From NCBI GenBank assembly GCA_028752905.1, contig JAQNBH010000015.1, positions 32,075,529 through 32,139,528 on the forward strand: a DNA stretch of 64,000 nucleotides, written 5' to 3'. The notes beneath the pieces were generated by a model that worked only from the letters and a program-made list of their open reading frames with translations, was not told where the DNA came from and did not search any database. The translations under genes and the position numbers were made by a program. The stretch is from Cladorhizidae sp. MBARI D1340-BT2 (taxonomy: Eukaryota > Porifera > Demospongiae > Poecilosclerida > Cladorhizidae). Positions 23,901 through 39,000 of the stretch are shown piece after piece (position 1 is the stretch's first letter; each line of letters begins with the position of its first letter).

Positions 23901-26900
23901 CATAATAACATTACAATAACCTTCTCAATAATCAACTTGAAATTGTATTCTCTCGATGTATCGACTAGATGCTCTAGTCTTCATCAGGTACCAAATAATA
24001 ATACAACTGCCCACATCTCTATCGTTGTTCCACCTCATTTTTCGCATATCTGGTCACATATTGTACTGTTGTTTGATGGCAGTGTCCAACTCCGAGCTTC
24101 TAGGGCCCCAACACTTCTGAATACTTTCTACCCTGATCCACTAGTTATATCGGCACACGCCATGCGTTGTTGCTGTTGATGACTGCACCCATGCAGACAG
24201 TGACTAGACTTGAACATGGGGAGATTGGGTGTAGCATACTGCATGGCGCATGTCTAGGAGTCTCGAAATGCCTAAGACCAGGGGTAGGGGAGCGGAAACA
24301 TGTTTTCAAACTTTTTAATGTAGCATGATGGTTCGGAAGAAAGCAATTGAGGTGATTTGTTGCTATCACAGCAGGAGGCTAGCACAGTAGGAGGCTAGCA
24401 TAGTAGGATGCTAGCACAGCAGGAGGCTAGCACAGCAGGAGGCCACTTATCCAAGCGTCAGCTATCCCTACACGCCTGTCAACCGAATGCTACAGGAAGC
24501 TCCTCCCGCAAAATACTGGCACAATCAGTGTACTTAGTTTTTCATTTTGATAAGGAATTTTCCATGCGCGTCCGCACGAATATAAACTGTTCATCTGAGG
24601 GGGAATCTCGTCTAGCAATTCCTTTCGATTCTCAAAAGAAAGACGATTTATTGATGTAACTCAAATCTGTGGTGGTGAAGAAGGGAGAAGTTTAGCTGGA
24701 GAGGTGTTGGAATGTAATGTTGGAATGTAGAATATCCACGATTTTATGAGGAGCAAGGACAATCTGAAGAACTTCCATACCGAAGTTCAGTTATCCGAAC
24801 ATTCGAATGTCATCCTGTCCAATACTGTAATACTTTTTTCGTGGAAGACATAGCCAGTGCTCTAAATAGATGGTCAGGGAAGGCCTTGAAATGGTGAGAA
24901 GCTCCAAGTCACATATTCGAGCAAAGTTAGAAGTACACGGCTTCACCTCAGCCCCGAGCCATAGCAACGCGTTTGGAATGCTTACTCCAGCTAATTAATC
25001 TTTGAGTGCTTGCTATCTGAGTGACTGTTTTATGTCCTAACGCAAGGGCAACCAATTCACTGAAACAGTTCCAAACTTTCAGGACACGATATTTACGCTT
25101 CACAGGTGCCAATTTTAAAACAAAAATCTCATTTCTGATAAAAACAGCGTCTAGACGGGCTTGCCCCCGCAAATCTGGCCACATGCAGAGAAACAATGTA
25201 ATGAACGACTTCATGAGGAACAAATATATTTAGTTTAAAAACATTTCGATTCGACCAGTTAAAAAAAAAGAAGAGAACAAGACTGAACCTTTGATTAGAT
25301 GGACCCTTTACCATATAAAACCATGTACATTAAAAAGTGCTATATATAAATGGTAAAGGGTTCTCTTAAGCCAATGTCAATTTCCCCCCCCCCCCCCCCC
25401 CCCCTTGTAATAGAACACTATTAGAACGGATCCTACTTTCATAATCTAGGACTAGGACTCGTTCTATTGGTGGCCTTAATCCTACTTATCCCCTAGACCT
25501 AACCCTGCCCTCGCTGGTGCTAGCCCTGACCCTGCCCTCGCTGGGCGCTGGAGCTAGCCCTAACCCTGCCCTCGCTGGTGCTAGCCCTAGACCTAACGCC
25601 AAGAATACAAATACCAAGATCCCTTAAGGCATTACCTACAAACCCCTTCGCTCACTGAAGCGATGATCTTTACCACATTCCAGCATGGGTATTGACACCG
25701 GCAAGTGCGAGACGGACTGAGCATGCCCGTGCATCTTACTTCCATTACTAAGTAAAGCAAAGACACGCAGCTCAGAGAAACAGACGAGCCTTGGGTTCCA
25801 TCATCACTTGAGGACGCTTCAGGTTGGCACAGCAACTTCTCTAACATCCACCGAAACAAGCAGAGCATTTATACTACTGCTTAACCTCCCTACCATAGGT
25901 CAAAGGTCATAGCAATAATTTCAGCTGGCCAGTGATAATGCTATGCCTTATCTGACTAACAATAGTACGGCAGGCAATGAACATCATCCGAGTTTTCTTC
26001 TGCACTATATTTGGTTTCAAAGGGAGTGGAGGGTGGCAGGAAAGAAACTTTTAAAAACTTGCAGCTCCGACTTTGGAGATCCATGGATTCTTCACACTGC
26101 ACTGTATGAACTGGATATTTAAGATAGCTCTCTCTGTGTGCTCTCATTTGATATTGAAATATTTTTGCATAGGTATAACCATGCCAAAGTTGACTGCAAC
26201 TAAAGTGTTGAGGACCTCTAAATCCGAGGGCCCGGAACTGGCAGCTGTGTGGCTCCCCATCGGAAAGTGCTCAATTACTATCTGTGGCAAGCGGCACTGA
26301 ATGTTTTCATTAGGCAGTAATAAGTGGCGCTTGGCCACTGAAAGGGTTGCCAAGGAAGAGAATTGACATAGGTAAGTGTGCTCTTAAAACGCTAATGAAA
26401 AACACTAATGAAATTACCTGTTGCACAGAAACCACACTAGCAATTAAAGATGCCAAGCACTTCCTAATAAGGAGCCACGTCTGCAGCACATCCAAGCACT
26501 CGGGTACCTCCACTTTGGCTGCAGGTTAATTTGGCATAGTTAAAGCTGTGCAACCTTCAAAAGAGAGCACACAGAGAGAGCTATCTTTTGAGCTATACAT
26601 CAAGTTCATACAGTGAAGTGTGCAGAATCTATGGAGCTCCAAAAAGTTGTAACCACTAGATGGTTTTGGGGGTCGAGACCTCCCCTTATAATTTGCTACC
26701 TTCAGGTATAGCTAGTTACTCTGTCATTCCCCTTTAGTCAGTAACCAATGACAACACTTCTCACAACAAACCTTTCACCAGTTCAGCTACTGCAGTGTAA
26801 TCCTAGTCGCATGGGCTTATCTGTAGCCTCACTAGCCAACAGTCCTCTAGTTATTTTCCTAGTAGCGTGGGGTTAGGTGCAGCCTCACTAACCAACAGTC

Positions 26901-29900
26901 CTCAACAGTCCTCTAGTTATTCTCCTAGTAGCGTGGGGTTAGATGCAGCCACTAGCAAACAGTCTTCTAGTTATTCTCCTAGTAGCGTGGGGTTAGATGC
27001 AGCCACTAGCAAACAGTCTTCTAGTTATTCTCCTAGTAGCGTGGGGTTAGATGCAGCCACTAGCAAACAGTCTTATAGTTATTCTCCTAGTAGCGTGGGG
27101 TTAGATGTAGCCTCACTAGCCAACAGTCTCCTAGTTATTCTCCAAGTAGCGTGGGGTTAGATGCAGCCTCACTAGCCAACAGTCTCCTAGTTATTCTCCA
27201 AGTAGCGTGGGGTTAGATGCAGCCTCACTAGCCAACAGTCTCCTAGTTATTCTCCAAGTAGCGTGGGGTTAGATGCAGCCTCACTAGCCAACAGTCTTAT
27301 AGTTATTCTCCTAGTAGCGTGGGGTTAGATGCACCCTCACTAGCAAACAGTCTCCTAGTTATTCTCCTAGTAGCGTGGGGTTAGGTGCAGCCTCACTAGC
27401 CAACAGTCTCCTAGTTATTCTCCAAGTAGCGTGGGGTTAGATGCAGCCTCACTAGCCAACAGTCTCCTAGTTATTCTCCAAGTAGCATGGGGTTAAATGC
27501 AGCCTCACTAGCCAACAGTCTCCTAGTTATTCTCCAAGTAGCGTGGGGTTAGGTGCAGCCTCACTAGCCAACAGTCTTCTAGTTATTCTCCTAGTAGCGT
27601 GGGGTTAGATGCACCCTCACTAGCAAACAGTCTCCTAGTTATTCTCCTAGTAGCGTGGGGTTAGGTGCAGCCTCACTAGCCAACAGTCTCCTAGTTATTC
27701 TCCAAGTAGTGTGGGGTTAGATGTAGCCTCACTAGCCAACAGTCTCCTAGTTATTCTCCAAGTAGCGTGGGGTTAGATGCAGCCTCACTAGCCAACAGTC
27801 TCCTAGTTATTCTCCAAGTAGCATGGGGTTAGATGCAGCCTCACTAGCCAACAGTCTCCTAGTTATTCTCCAAGTAGCGTGGGGTTAGATGCACCCTCAC
27901 TAGCAAACAGTCTCCTAGTTATTCTCCTAGTAGCGTGGGGTTAGGTGCAGCCTCACTAGCAAACAGTCTCCTAGTTATTCTCCTAGTAGCGTGGGGTTAG
28001 GTGCAGCCTCACTAGCCAACAGTCTTCTAGTTATTCTCCTAGTAGTGTGGGGTTAGATGCACCCTCACTAGCAAACAGTCTCCTAGTTATTCTCCTAGTA
28101 GCGTGGGGTTAGGTGCAGCCTCACTAGCCAACAGTCTCCTAGTTATTCTCCAAGTAGCATGGGGTTAGATGCAGCCTCACTAGCCAACAGTCTCCTAGTT
28201 ATTCTCCAAGTAGCGTGGGGTTAGATGCACCCTCACTAGCAAACAGTCTCCTAGTTATTCTCCTAGTAGCGTGGGGTTAGATGCACCCTCACTAGCAAAC
28301 AGTCTCCTAGTTATTCTCCTAGTAGCGTGGGGTTAGGTGCAGCCTCACTAGCCAACAGTCTCCTAGTTATTCTCCAAGTAGCGTGGGGTTAGATGTAGCC
28401 TCACTAGCCAACAGTCTCCTAGTTATTCTCCAAGTAGCGTGGGGTTAGATGCAGCCTCACTAGCCAACAGTCTCCTAGTTATTCTCCAAGTAGCATGGGG
28501 TTAGATGCAGCCTCACTAGCCAACAGTCTCCTAGTTATTCTCCAAGTAGCGTGGGGTTAGATGCACCCTCACTAGCAAACAGTCTCCTAGTTATTCTCCT
28601 AGTAGCGTGGGGTTAGGTGCAGCCTCACTAGCAAACAGTCTCCTAGTTATTCTCCTAGTAGCGTGGGGTTAGGTGCAGCCTCACTAGCCAACAGTCTTCT
28701 AGTTATTCTCCTAGTAGTGTGGGGTTAGATGCACCCTCACTAGCAAACAGTCTCCTAGTTATTCTCCTAGTAGCGTGGGGTTAGATGCAGCTCACTAGCA
28801 AACAGTCTCCTAGTTATTCTCCTAGTAGCGTGGGGTTAGATGCAGCCTCACTAGCCAACATCTTGCATAGAACTCACTGTGCGAACTCTTGTGTAACTCA
28901 GGGGTCAAGATTAACATAATAATGTCACATTCTGATGAAGCGGACACGTGATCATTAATGACATTAATGCAGAGACAGGGGTATACGTGTCATGGGCACA
29001 AAAGGGTTAAAACAAGTGACAAACTTCACCCACTATCCCGTGCTAAACTGGACGTTATGAAAGCTTACGAGATGCCCACACAGCATTGGAAGTCCTCCAA
29101 AACTAAAATATGGCACAGTCTCAATAAGGCATGAATGTGCACATTTCCCGGGCTTTCCCAGGCTTTTGATGTCTAATGGTATACTATTCAAGGCACACAG
29201 GATACGTCTTTAAAAAGAGACAATTTAGGTCAACATGTAATAAGAAGTCAAGTAAAAACTCCACCAACCCTCCCCCCCCCCCCAATTTTTTTTTGGGGGG
29301 TGGAGATAAATTTCATGTTGGGTTTGGGATACAAAACCGTTCCATAAAGAACCGTGTGGTACAGGCTGGCACGCATGAAGGGGGGGGGGGGGGGGGGCAA
29401 TTCATGAAGGGGGGGCAATTAATGCATGTCACATTGATCCAAAAACTGAGAAGAATATTTGCACTCACACACACAAACATACACCTCACGCTTCAGGTCC
29501 ATAAATAAGCAGTATGAAAAAATTCCGTGGAACTATTCTTTTCGTAAGATGCCTACAAATCGCCCTCACAGTTTCCATGGAACTATTCTATTCGTAGAGC
29601 AAGATGCCTACGATTCACCCCTCACAGTTTCCATGGAACTATTCTATTCGTAGAGCAAGATGCCTACGATTCACCCCTCACAGTTTCCATGGAACTATTC
29701 TATTCGTAGAGTAAGACGCCTACGAATCGCCTCTCACAGTGGCTTTATTCTGACGTCAGTCCAGTATACCAGTTGCAAGGAAAAACGAGATTGCTACACC
29801 ATCAGTTCCCATCCCAAAGCTAGCTCCTCTCCTGTGCCAGCAGTAGACGCAAAACCATAGCTAAGTTTGTGCAATAAGACCGATCCAGTTGAAGTATCAG

Positions 29901-29975
29901 CAATAAAAACAAAAGGCGAGATATCCACAGGAACAATAGTTAGGTTTCAATTACGTTTAAAACATATGTTGATCA

Positions 29976-30014
<39 letters not shown>

Positions 30015-33000
30015 CGCATTCCTTTTTAAATTCCCATGGGTTAGTAGGGCCACGAAAATGTACCCTACGAAGAATTCTGCACTTGCCGTACATTTCTGTG
30101 TGCGTGTACAAAGAAGCTAAGACTGACACACATTACGTAAACTAATACTCAAGGCGCACTGAACGTACCGTAGACGTCAAACGGGTCTTCTCCGGGCTCT
30201 GCCGGCAACTGCCAGACCCGTATGGTGGAGTCAGCTGATCCGCTGAAGCATATGTCACCCCCCAAGCCGAACGCTACGCTCAGCACATGACCCCTGGCAA
30301 CAGAAGTGACAGAAGGAACAGTCAGTCACTCCACATGCATGCAGTTCGAGAGGACACACACACTGACACATGTGTATCCCCCCCCCCTCCTCCCCCTCTC
30401 CCCAAGTACATCGCAAGGACACATACCTGTGCCCTCGAAGAGTCTGCAATGCCTCCACATCCACGAGCAGAGACCTGAAGCAAGACCAATCAGAGATGAC
30501 GCACAGAACACAGACATTGGTGAGTCACATCATTGTCAGGCCTTCTTACCCAAGGAACTTATTTGGCCTTGTTCTCCAAGATTAATTTTCACAGATTACG
30601 TTCCTAATGCAGAGCAATTCATCCCACAGGCTAGCAGCCTTAACTCTTAGAACCTGAGCGGCCGGCTTTTCGGCCGATACCTAGAGGCATATATATACCC
30701 GAGCGGCCGATATTTCGGTAAGGGATTTTTTTCTTTTCTTTTCCCCCCCCCCCCCCCCTCCTTCTTTCCATTATCAATAAATAAATATAATCAACTTGGA
30801 ACTTTTGATTCTTTTTTTAATCCCCCAGGACCATAGGGTGGGAAGCATGCACATATTAGGGAGCATAGGGTTCTAAGGGTTAAGGCTGGTTCACAACACG
30901 CTGCTAGGCCTTCGCATCGCATCACTTCTAGCTGTTTACAATAACAGAGTCGCCGCTTGATCAAACTTGAACTTTCACCCAACCAGAACTCCTCCCATTA
31001 ATTAACAGACGCCTGTGCTCATCTCATTTGCGCATCCCATACTTGGTAAAGTTCTCACTGCATCGATAAGCCTTTAGTTGTCCATTCAGCTTTGAAATCA
31101 CTGGTCAGCTTTTACTGAAAAATCAAAATAAAGCACACCAGAATGATGCAATCGACGGGTTGCAACGCCACTCGAATAGAACTCGACTCTATTCAAGCGA
31201 TGCGATTTTTTGGATCACAATATTTAAAAAAAACATGACGCGTCGTATCGCTCGAGCGTTTTGCATCTTGTGAATCAGCCTTTACACATAAAACAGCTGC
31301 CTGGCTTCACCAATGCAACCAAGTGTGAAGAGATGTTCCAAATGGTTTAGTTGGTGTGTAGTCCTACCTGTACTGCCATGCTAGTTGGTGTGTAGTCCTA
31401 CCTGTACTGCCCATGTGCTAGTTGGTGTGTAGTCCTACCTGTACTGCCATGCTAGTTGGTGTGTAGTCCTACCTGTACTGCCATGCTAGTTGGCGTGTAG
31501 TCCTACCTGTACTGCCATGCTAGTTGGTGTGTAGTCCTACCTGTACTGCCATGCTAGTTGGTGTGTAGTCCTACCTGTACTGCCCATGTGCTAGTTGGTG
31601 TGTAGTCCTACCTGTACTGCCATGCTAGTTGGTGTGTAGTCCTACCTGTACTGCCATGCTAGTTGGTGTGTAGTCCTACTTGTACTGCCCATGTGCTAGT
31701 TGGTGTGTAGTCCTACCTGTACTGCCATGCTAGTTGGTGTGTAGTCCTACCTGTACTGACATGCTAGTTGGTGTGTAGTCCTACCTGTACTGCCATGCTA
31801 GTTGGTGTGTAGTCCTACCTGTACTGCCGTGCTAGTTGGTGTGTAGTCCTACCTGTACTGCCATGCTAGTTGGTGTGTAGTCCTACCTGTACTGCCATGC
31901 TAGTTGGTATGCAGTCCTACCTGTACTGCCATGCTAGTTGGTGTGTAGTCCTACCTGTACTGCCATGCTAGTTGGTGTGTAGTCCTACCTGTACTGCCAT
32001 GCTAGTTGGTGTGTAGTCCTACCTGTACTGCCATGCTAGTTGGTGTGTAGTCCTACCTGTATTGCTAGTAGGTGTGTAGTCCTACCTGTACTGCCATGCT
32101 AGTTGGTGTGTAGTCCTACCTGTACTGCCATGCTAGTTGGTGTGTAGTCCTACCTGTACTGCCATGCTAGTTGGTGTGTAGTCCTACCTGTACTGCCATG
32201 CTAGTTGGTGTGTAGTCCTACCTGTACTGCCATGCTAGTTGGTGTGTAGTCCTACCTGTACTGCCATGCTAGTTGGTGTGTAGTCCTACCTGTACTGCCA
32301 TGCTAGTTGGTGTGTAGTCCTACCTGTACTGTCATGCTAGTTGGTGTGTAGTCCTACCTGTACTGCCATGCTAGTTGGTGTGTAGTCCTACCTGTACTGC
32401 CATGCTAGTTGGTGTGTAGTCCTACCTGTATACTGCCATGCTAGTTGGTGTGTAGTCCTACCTGTACTGCCATGCTAGTTGGTGTGTAGTCCTACCTGTA
32501 CTGCCATGCTAGTTGGTGTGTAGTCCTACCTGTACTGCCATGCTAGTTGGTGTGTAGTCCTACCTGTACTGCCATGCTAGTTGGTGTGTAGTCCTACCTG
32601 TACTGCCATGCTAGTTGGTGTGTAGTCCTACCTGTACTGCCATGCTAGTTGGTGTGTAGTCCTACCTGTACTGCCATGCTAGTTGGTGTGTAGTCCTACC
32701 TGTACTGCCATACTAGTTGGTGTGTAGTCCTACTTGTGCTGCCCATGTGCTAGTTGGTGTGTAGTCCTACCTGTACTGCCATGCTAGTTGGTGTGTAGTC
32801 CTACCTGTATTGCTAGTTGGTGTGTACCTGTACTGCCCTGCTAGTTGGTGTGTAGTCCTACCTGTACTGCCCTGCTAGTTGGTGTGTAGTCCTACCTGTA
32901 CTGTCATGCTAGTTGGTGTGTAGTCCTACCTGTACTGCCATGCTAGTTGGTGTGTAGTCCTACCTGTACTGCCCATGTGCTAGTTGGTGTGTAGTCCTAC

Positions 33001-36000
33001 CTGTACTGCCATGCTAGTTGGTGTGTAGTCCTACCTGTACTGCCATGCTAGTTGGTGTGTAGTCCTACCTGTACTGCCCTGCTAGTTGGTGTGTAGTCCT
33101 ACCTGTACTGCCCTGCTAGTTGGTGTGTAGTCCTACCTGTACTGTCATGCTAGTTGGTGCCTATCTGTACTGCCCATGTGCTAGTTGGTGTGTAGTCCTA
33201 CCTGTACTGCCATGCTAGTTGGTGTGTAGTCCTACCTGTACTGCCATGCTAGTTGGTGTGTAGTCCTACCTGTACTGCCATGCTAGTTGGTGTGTAGTCC
33301 TACCTGTACTGCCCATGTGCTAGTTGGTGTGTAGTCCTACCTGTACTGCCCTGCTAGTTGGTGTGTAGTCCTACCTGTACTGTCATGCTAGTTGGTGCCT
33401 ACCTGTACTGCCCATGTGCTAGTTGGTGTGTAGTCCTACCTGTACTGCCATGCTAGTTGGTGTGTAGTCCTACCTGTACTGCCATGCTAGTTGGTGTGTA
33501 GTCCTACCTGTACTGCCCATGTGCTAGTTGGTGTGTAGTCCTACCTGTACTGCCTTGCTAGTTGACCCTGAAGCCATTTCAATGCCCAGATATCACCAGA
33601 ACAAATTTCTAGGGGCAACATCCCCCCAGATGAACTTAGAAAGCCCTGTAAGTATGACCCACTAGATAAACATCCTTTGTCTCCTCGCACCTTCTGGTTT
33701 CCTTGGCTTTTTGCCGGGCTCTCTGTAAGTTCCACACTTTGAGCGTGCAATCTTCGGAGCCGGTGAGGACCACTTGATCCGTCGGGTGGAAGGCAATGGA
33801 CGTGACCACGTCAAAGTGACTGGAGAGAGAGAGCAAGTCAATAATGAGTGTTAGTAACATGACGCTATGAGCACATTGGCATGCACATGTGTATGTATGT
33901 ATAAGCATGTGTACATGTTTGTGCATGTGTTTGTATGTATATACATGTAATGTATGTGTGTGTATTGTGTATGTATGTGTGTATTGTGTATGTATGTGTG
34001 TATTGTGTATTGTATGTGTTTTGTGTGTGTATGTATGTGCATTGTGTGTGTATAGTGTGTGTGCATGTGCTCACCTCTGCAGTGTGTGTGTGTGTGTATA
34101 GTGTGTGTGCACAATGTGTGTGTGTGTGTGTGCATGTGCTAACCTCTGCAGTGTGTATTTGTGTTCCCACTTCCTAGAGCTCTCCACTGATGTTGTCTGG
34201 AGGAGAAACACACAAGCAATGAAAGTACGCACACTCAGCAATCTGCAGTGCCGCTCTCTCTACGTGCTAAGAGGTTGTAATTAGCTCCTCAAAATGAACA
34301 TTAAAAATTAACACCGTCTGGCACTGTTTGCCACCATGGCTGCATCTAACCCACCAGAGATCTAACGCACCAGAGATCTAACCCACCAGAGATCTAACCC
34401 ACCAGAGATCTAACCCACCAGAGATCTAACCCACCAGAGATCTGACCCACCAGAGATCTAAACCCTCCAGAGATCTAACCCTCCAGAGATCTAACCCACC
34501 AGAGATCTAACCCACCAGAGATCTAGAGATCTGACCCACCAGAGATCTAACCCACCAGAGATCTGACCCACCAGAGATCTAACCCACCAGAGATCTGACC
34601 CACCAGAGATCTGACCCACCAGAGATCTGACCCACCAGAGATCTGACCCACCAGAGATCTGACCCAACAGAGATCTAACCCACCAGAGATCTAACCCACC
34701 AGAGATCTAACCCTCCAGAGATCTAACCCACCAGAGATCTAATCCACCAGAGATCTAACCCTCCAGAGATCTAACCCTCCAGAGATCTAACCCACCAGAG
34801 ATCTAAACCCTCCAGAGATCTAACCCACCAGAGATCTAAAGAGATCTGACCCACCAGAGATCTAACCCACCAGAGATCTAACCCACCAGAGATCTGACCC
34901 ACCAGAGATCTGACCCACCAGAGATCTGACCCACCAGAGATCTGACCCACCAGAGATCTGACCCACCAGAGATCTGACCCACCAGAGATCTGACCCACCA
35001 GAGATCTAACCCACCAGAGATCTAACCCACCAGAGATCTAACCCACCAGAGATCTAAAGAGATCTGACCCAACAGAGATCTAACCCACCAGAGATCTGAC
35101 CCACCAGAGATCTGACCCTCCAGAGATCTGCCCACCAGAGATCTGACACACCAGAGATCTGACCCACCAGAGATCTGACCCACCAGAGATCTGACCCACC
35201 AGAGATCTGACCCACCAGAGATCTGACCCACCAGAGATCTGACCCACCAGAGATCTGACCCACCAGAGATCTGACCCATCAGAGATCTGACCCAACAGAG
35301 ATCTAACCCACCACAGATCTAACCCACCAGAGATCTGACCCACCAGAGATCTGACCCACCAGAGATCTGACCCACCAGAGATCTGACCCACCAGAGATCT
35401 GACCCAACAGAGATCTAACCCACCAGAGATCTAACCCACCAGAGATCTGACACACCAGAGATCTATACCCTCCAGAGATCTAACCCATAACACACCAGAG
35501 ATCTAAAGACATCTGACCCAACAGAGATCTAACCCACCAGAGATCTAACCCACCAGAGAACTGACCCACCAGAGATCTAGAGATCTAACCCGCCAGAGAT
35601 CTAACCCACCAGAGATCTGACCCACCAGAGATCTGACCCACCAGAGATCTGACCCACCAGAGATCTGACCCACCAGAGATCTAACCCAACAGAGATCTAA
35701 CCCTCCAGAGATCTAACCCACCAGAGATCTAACCCACCAGAGATCTAACCCTCCAGAGATCTAACCCTCCAGAGATCTAACCCACCAGAGATCTAAACCC
35801 TACAGAGATCTAACCCACCAGAGATCTAACCCACCAGAGATCTAAAGAGATCTGACCCACCAGAGATCTAACCCACCAGAGATCTAAAGAGATCTGACCC
35901 ACCAGAGATCTGACCCACCAGAGATCTGACCCACCAGAGATCTGACCCAACAGAGATCTGACCCAACAGAGATCTGACCCACCAGAGATCTGACCCACCA

Positions 36001-39000
36001 GAGATCTGACCCACCAGAGATCTGACCCACCAGAGATCTGACCCACCAGAGATCTGACCCACCAGAGATCTGACCCACCAGAGATCTGACCCACCAGAGA
36101 TCTGACCCAACAGAGATCTGACCCACCAGAGATCTGACCCACCAGAGATCTGACCCACCAGAGATCTGACCCAACAGAGATCTAACCCACCAGAGATCTA
36201 ACCCACCAGAGATCTGACCTACTAGAGATCTAAACCCTCCAGAGATCTAACCCATAACCCACCAGAGATCTAAAGAGATCTGACCCACCAGAGATCTAAC
36301 CCACAATAGATCTAACATACCAGAGATCTGACCCACCAGAGAACTGACCCACCAGAGATCTAGAGATCTAACCCACCAGAGATCTGACCCACCAGAGATC
36401 TGACCCACCAGAGATCTGACCCACCAGAGATCTGACCCACCAGAGATCTGACCCACCAGAGATCTAACCCACCAGAGATCTAACTCAACAGAGATCTAAC
36501 CCTCCAGAGATCTAACCCACCAGAGATCTAACCCACCAGAGATCTAAACCCTACAGAGATCTAACCCACCAGAGATCTAACCCACCAGAGATCTAAAGAG
36601 ATCTGACCCACCAGAGATCTAACCCACCAGAGATCTAACCCACCAGAGATCTAAAGAGATCTGACCCACCAGAGATCTGACCCACCAGAGATCTGACCCA
36701 ACAGAGATCTAACCCACCAGAGATCTAACCCACCAGAGATCTGACCCACCAGAGATCTGACCCAACAGAGATCTAACCCTCCAGAGATCTAACCCACCAG
36801 AGATCTGACCCACCAGAGATCTGACCCACCAGAGATCTGACCCACCAGAGATCTAACCCACCAGAGATCTAACCCACCAGAGATCTAACCCAACAGAGAT
36901 CTAACCCACCAGAGATCTAACCCACCAGAGATCTAACCCACCAGAGATCTAAAGAGATCTGACCCACCAGAGATCTGACCCACCAGAGATCTAACCCATC
37001 AGAGATCTAACCCACCAGAGATCTGACCAACCAGAGATCTGACCCACCAGAGATCTGACCCACCAGAGATCTGACCCAACAGATATCTAACCCACCAGAG
37101 ATCTAACCCAACAGAGATCTAACCCACCAGAGATCTAACCCACCAGAGATCTAACCCACCAGAGATCTAACCCACCAGAGATCTAAAGAGATCTGACCCA
37201 CCAGAGATCTGACCCACCAGAGATCTGACCCAACAGAGATCTAACCCACCAGAGATCTAACCCCCCAGAGATCTGACCCACCAGAGATCTAACCCACCAG
37301 AGATCTGACCCACCAGAGATCTGACCCACCAGAGATCTGACCCATCAGAGATCTGACCCACCAGAGATCTGATCCACCAGAGATCTGACCCACCAGAGAT
37401 CTGACCCACCAGAGATCTGACCCACCAGAGATCTGACCCACCAGAGATCTGACCCACCAGAGATCTAACCCACCAGAGATCTAACCCACCAGAGATCTAA
37501 AGAGATCTGACCCACCAGAGATCTGACCCACCAGAGATCTGACCCACCAGAGATCTGACCCACCAGAGATCTGACCCACCAGAGATCTGACCCACCAGAG
37601 ATCTGACCCACCAGAGATCTAACCCACCAGAGATATAACTCTCCAGAGATCTAACCCACCAGAGATCTAACCCACCAGAGATCTGACCCTCCAGAGATCT
37701 GACCCACCAGAGATCTGACCCACCAGAGATCTGACCCACCAGAGATCTGACCCACCAGAGATCTAACCCACCAGAGATATAACTCTCCAGAGATCTGACC
37801 CACCAGAGATCTAACCCACCAGAGATCTGACCCTCCAGAGATCTGACCCATCAGAGATCTGACCCACCAGAGATCTGACCCACCAGAGATCTAACCCTCC
37901 AGAGATCTGACCCACCAGAGATCTGACCCACCAGAGATCTGACCCACCAGAGATCTGACCCACCAGAGATCTAACCCAACAGAGATCTAACCCTCCAGAG
38001 ATCTAACCCACCAGAGATCTAACCCACCATAGATCTAAACCCTACAGAGATCTAACCCACCAGAGATCTAAAGAGATCTGACCCACCAGAGATCTAAAGA
38101 GATCTGACCCACCAGAGATCTAACCCACCAGATATCTAACCCACCAGAGATCTATTTAAAGAGATCTGACCCACCAGAGATCTGACCCACCAGAGATCTG
38201 ACCCACCAGAGATCTGACCCAACAGAGACCTAACCCACCAGAGATCTAACCCACCAGAGATCTGACCCACCAGAGATCTGACCCAACAGAGATCTAACCC
38301 TCCAGAGATCTAACCCACCAGAGATCTAACCCACCAGAGATCTGACCCACCAGAGATCTAACCCACCAGAGATCTAACCCACCAGAGATCTAACCCAACA
38401 GAGATCTAACCCACCAGAGATCTAACCCACCAGAGATCTAACCCACCAGAGATCTAACCACCAGAGATCTAACCCAACAGAGATCTAACCCACCAGAGAT
38501 CTAACCCACCAGAGATCTAACCCACCAGAGATGAGATCTGACCCAACAGAGATCTAACCCTCCAGAGATCTGACCCACCAGAGATCTGACCCACCAGAGA
38601 TCTGACCCACCAGAGATCTGACCCACCAGAGATCTGATCCACCAGAGATCTAACCCACCAGAGATCTAACTCTCCAGAGATCTGACCCACCAGAGATCTA
38701 ACCCTCCAGAGATCTGACCCACCAGAGATCTGACCCACCAGAGATCTGACCCACCAGAGATCTAACCCTCCAGAGATCTGACCCACCAGAGATCTGACCC
38801 ACCAGAGATCTAACCCACCAGAGATCTAACTCTCCAGAGATCTGACCCACCAGAGATCTAACCCTCCAGAGATCTGACCCAACAGAGATCTGACCCACCA
38901 GAGATCTGACCCACCAGAGATCTGACCCACCAGAGATCTGACCCACCAGAGATCTGACCCACCAGAGATCTGACCCAACAGAGATCTAACCCACCAGAGA

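Noticed and set aside
25500..25590. Telomere-like ctaaccct motifs
   Set aside because: Only a few copies, embedded in a longer different unit (ctaaccctgccctcgctgg). Not a (ccctaa)n telomeric array.
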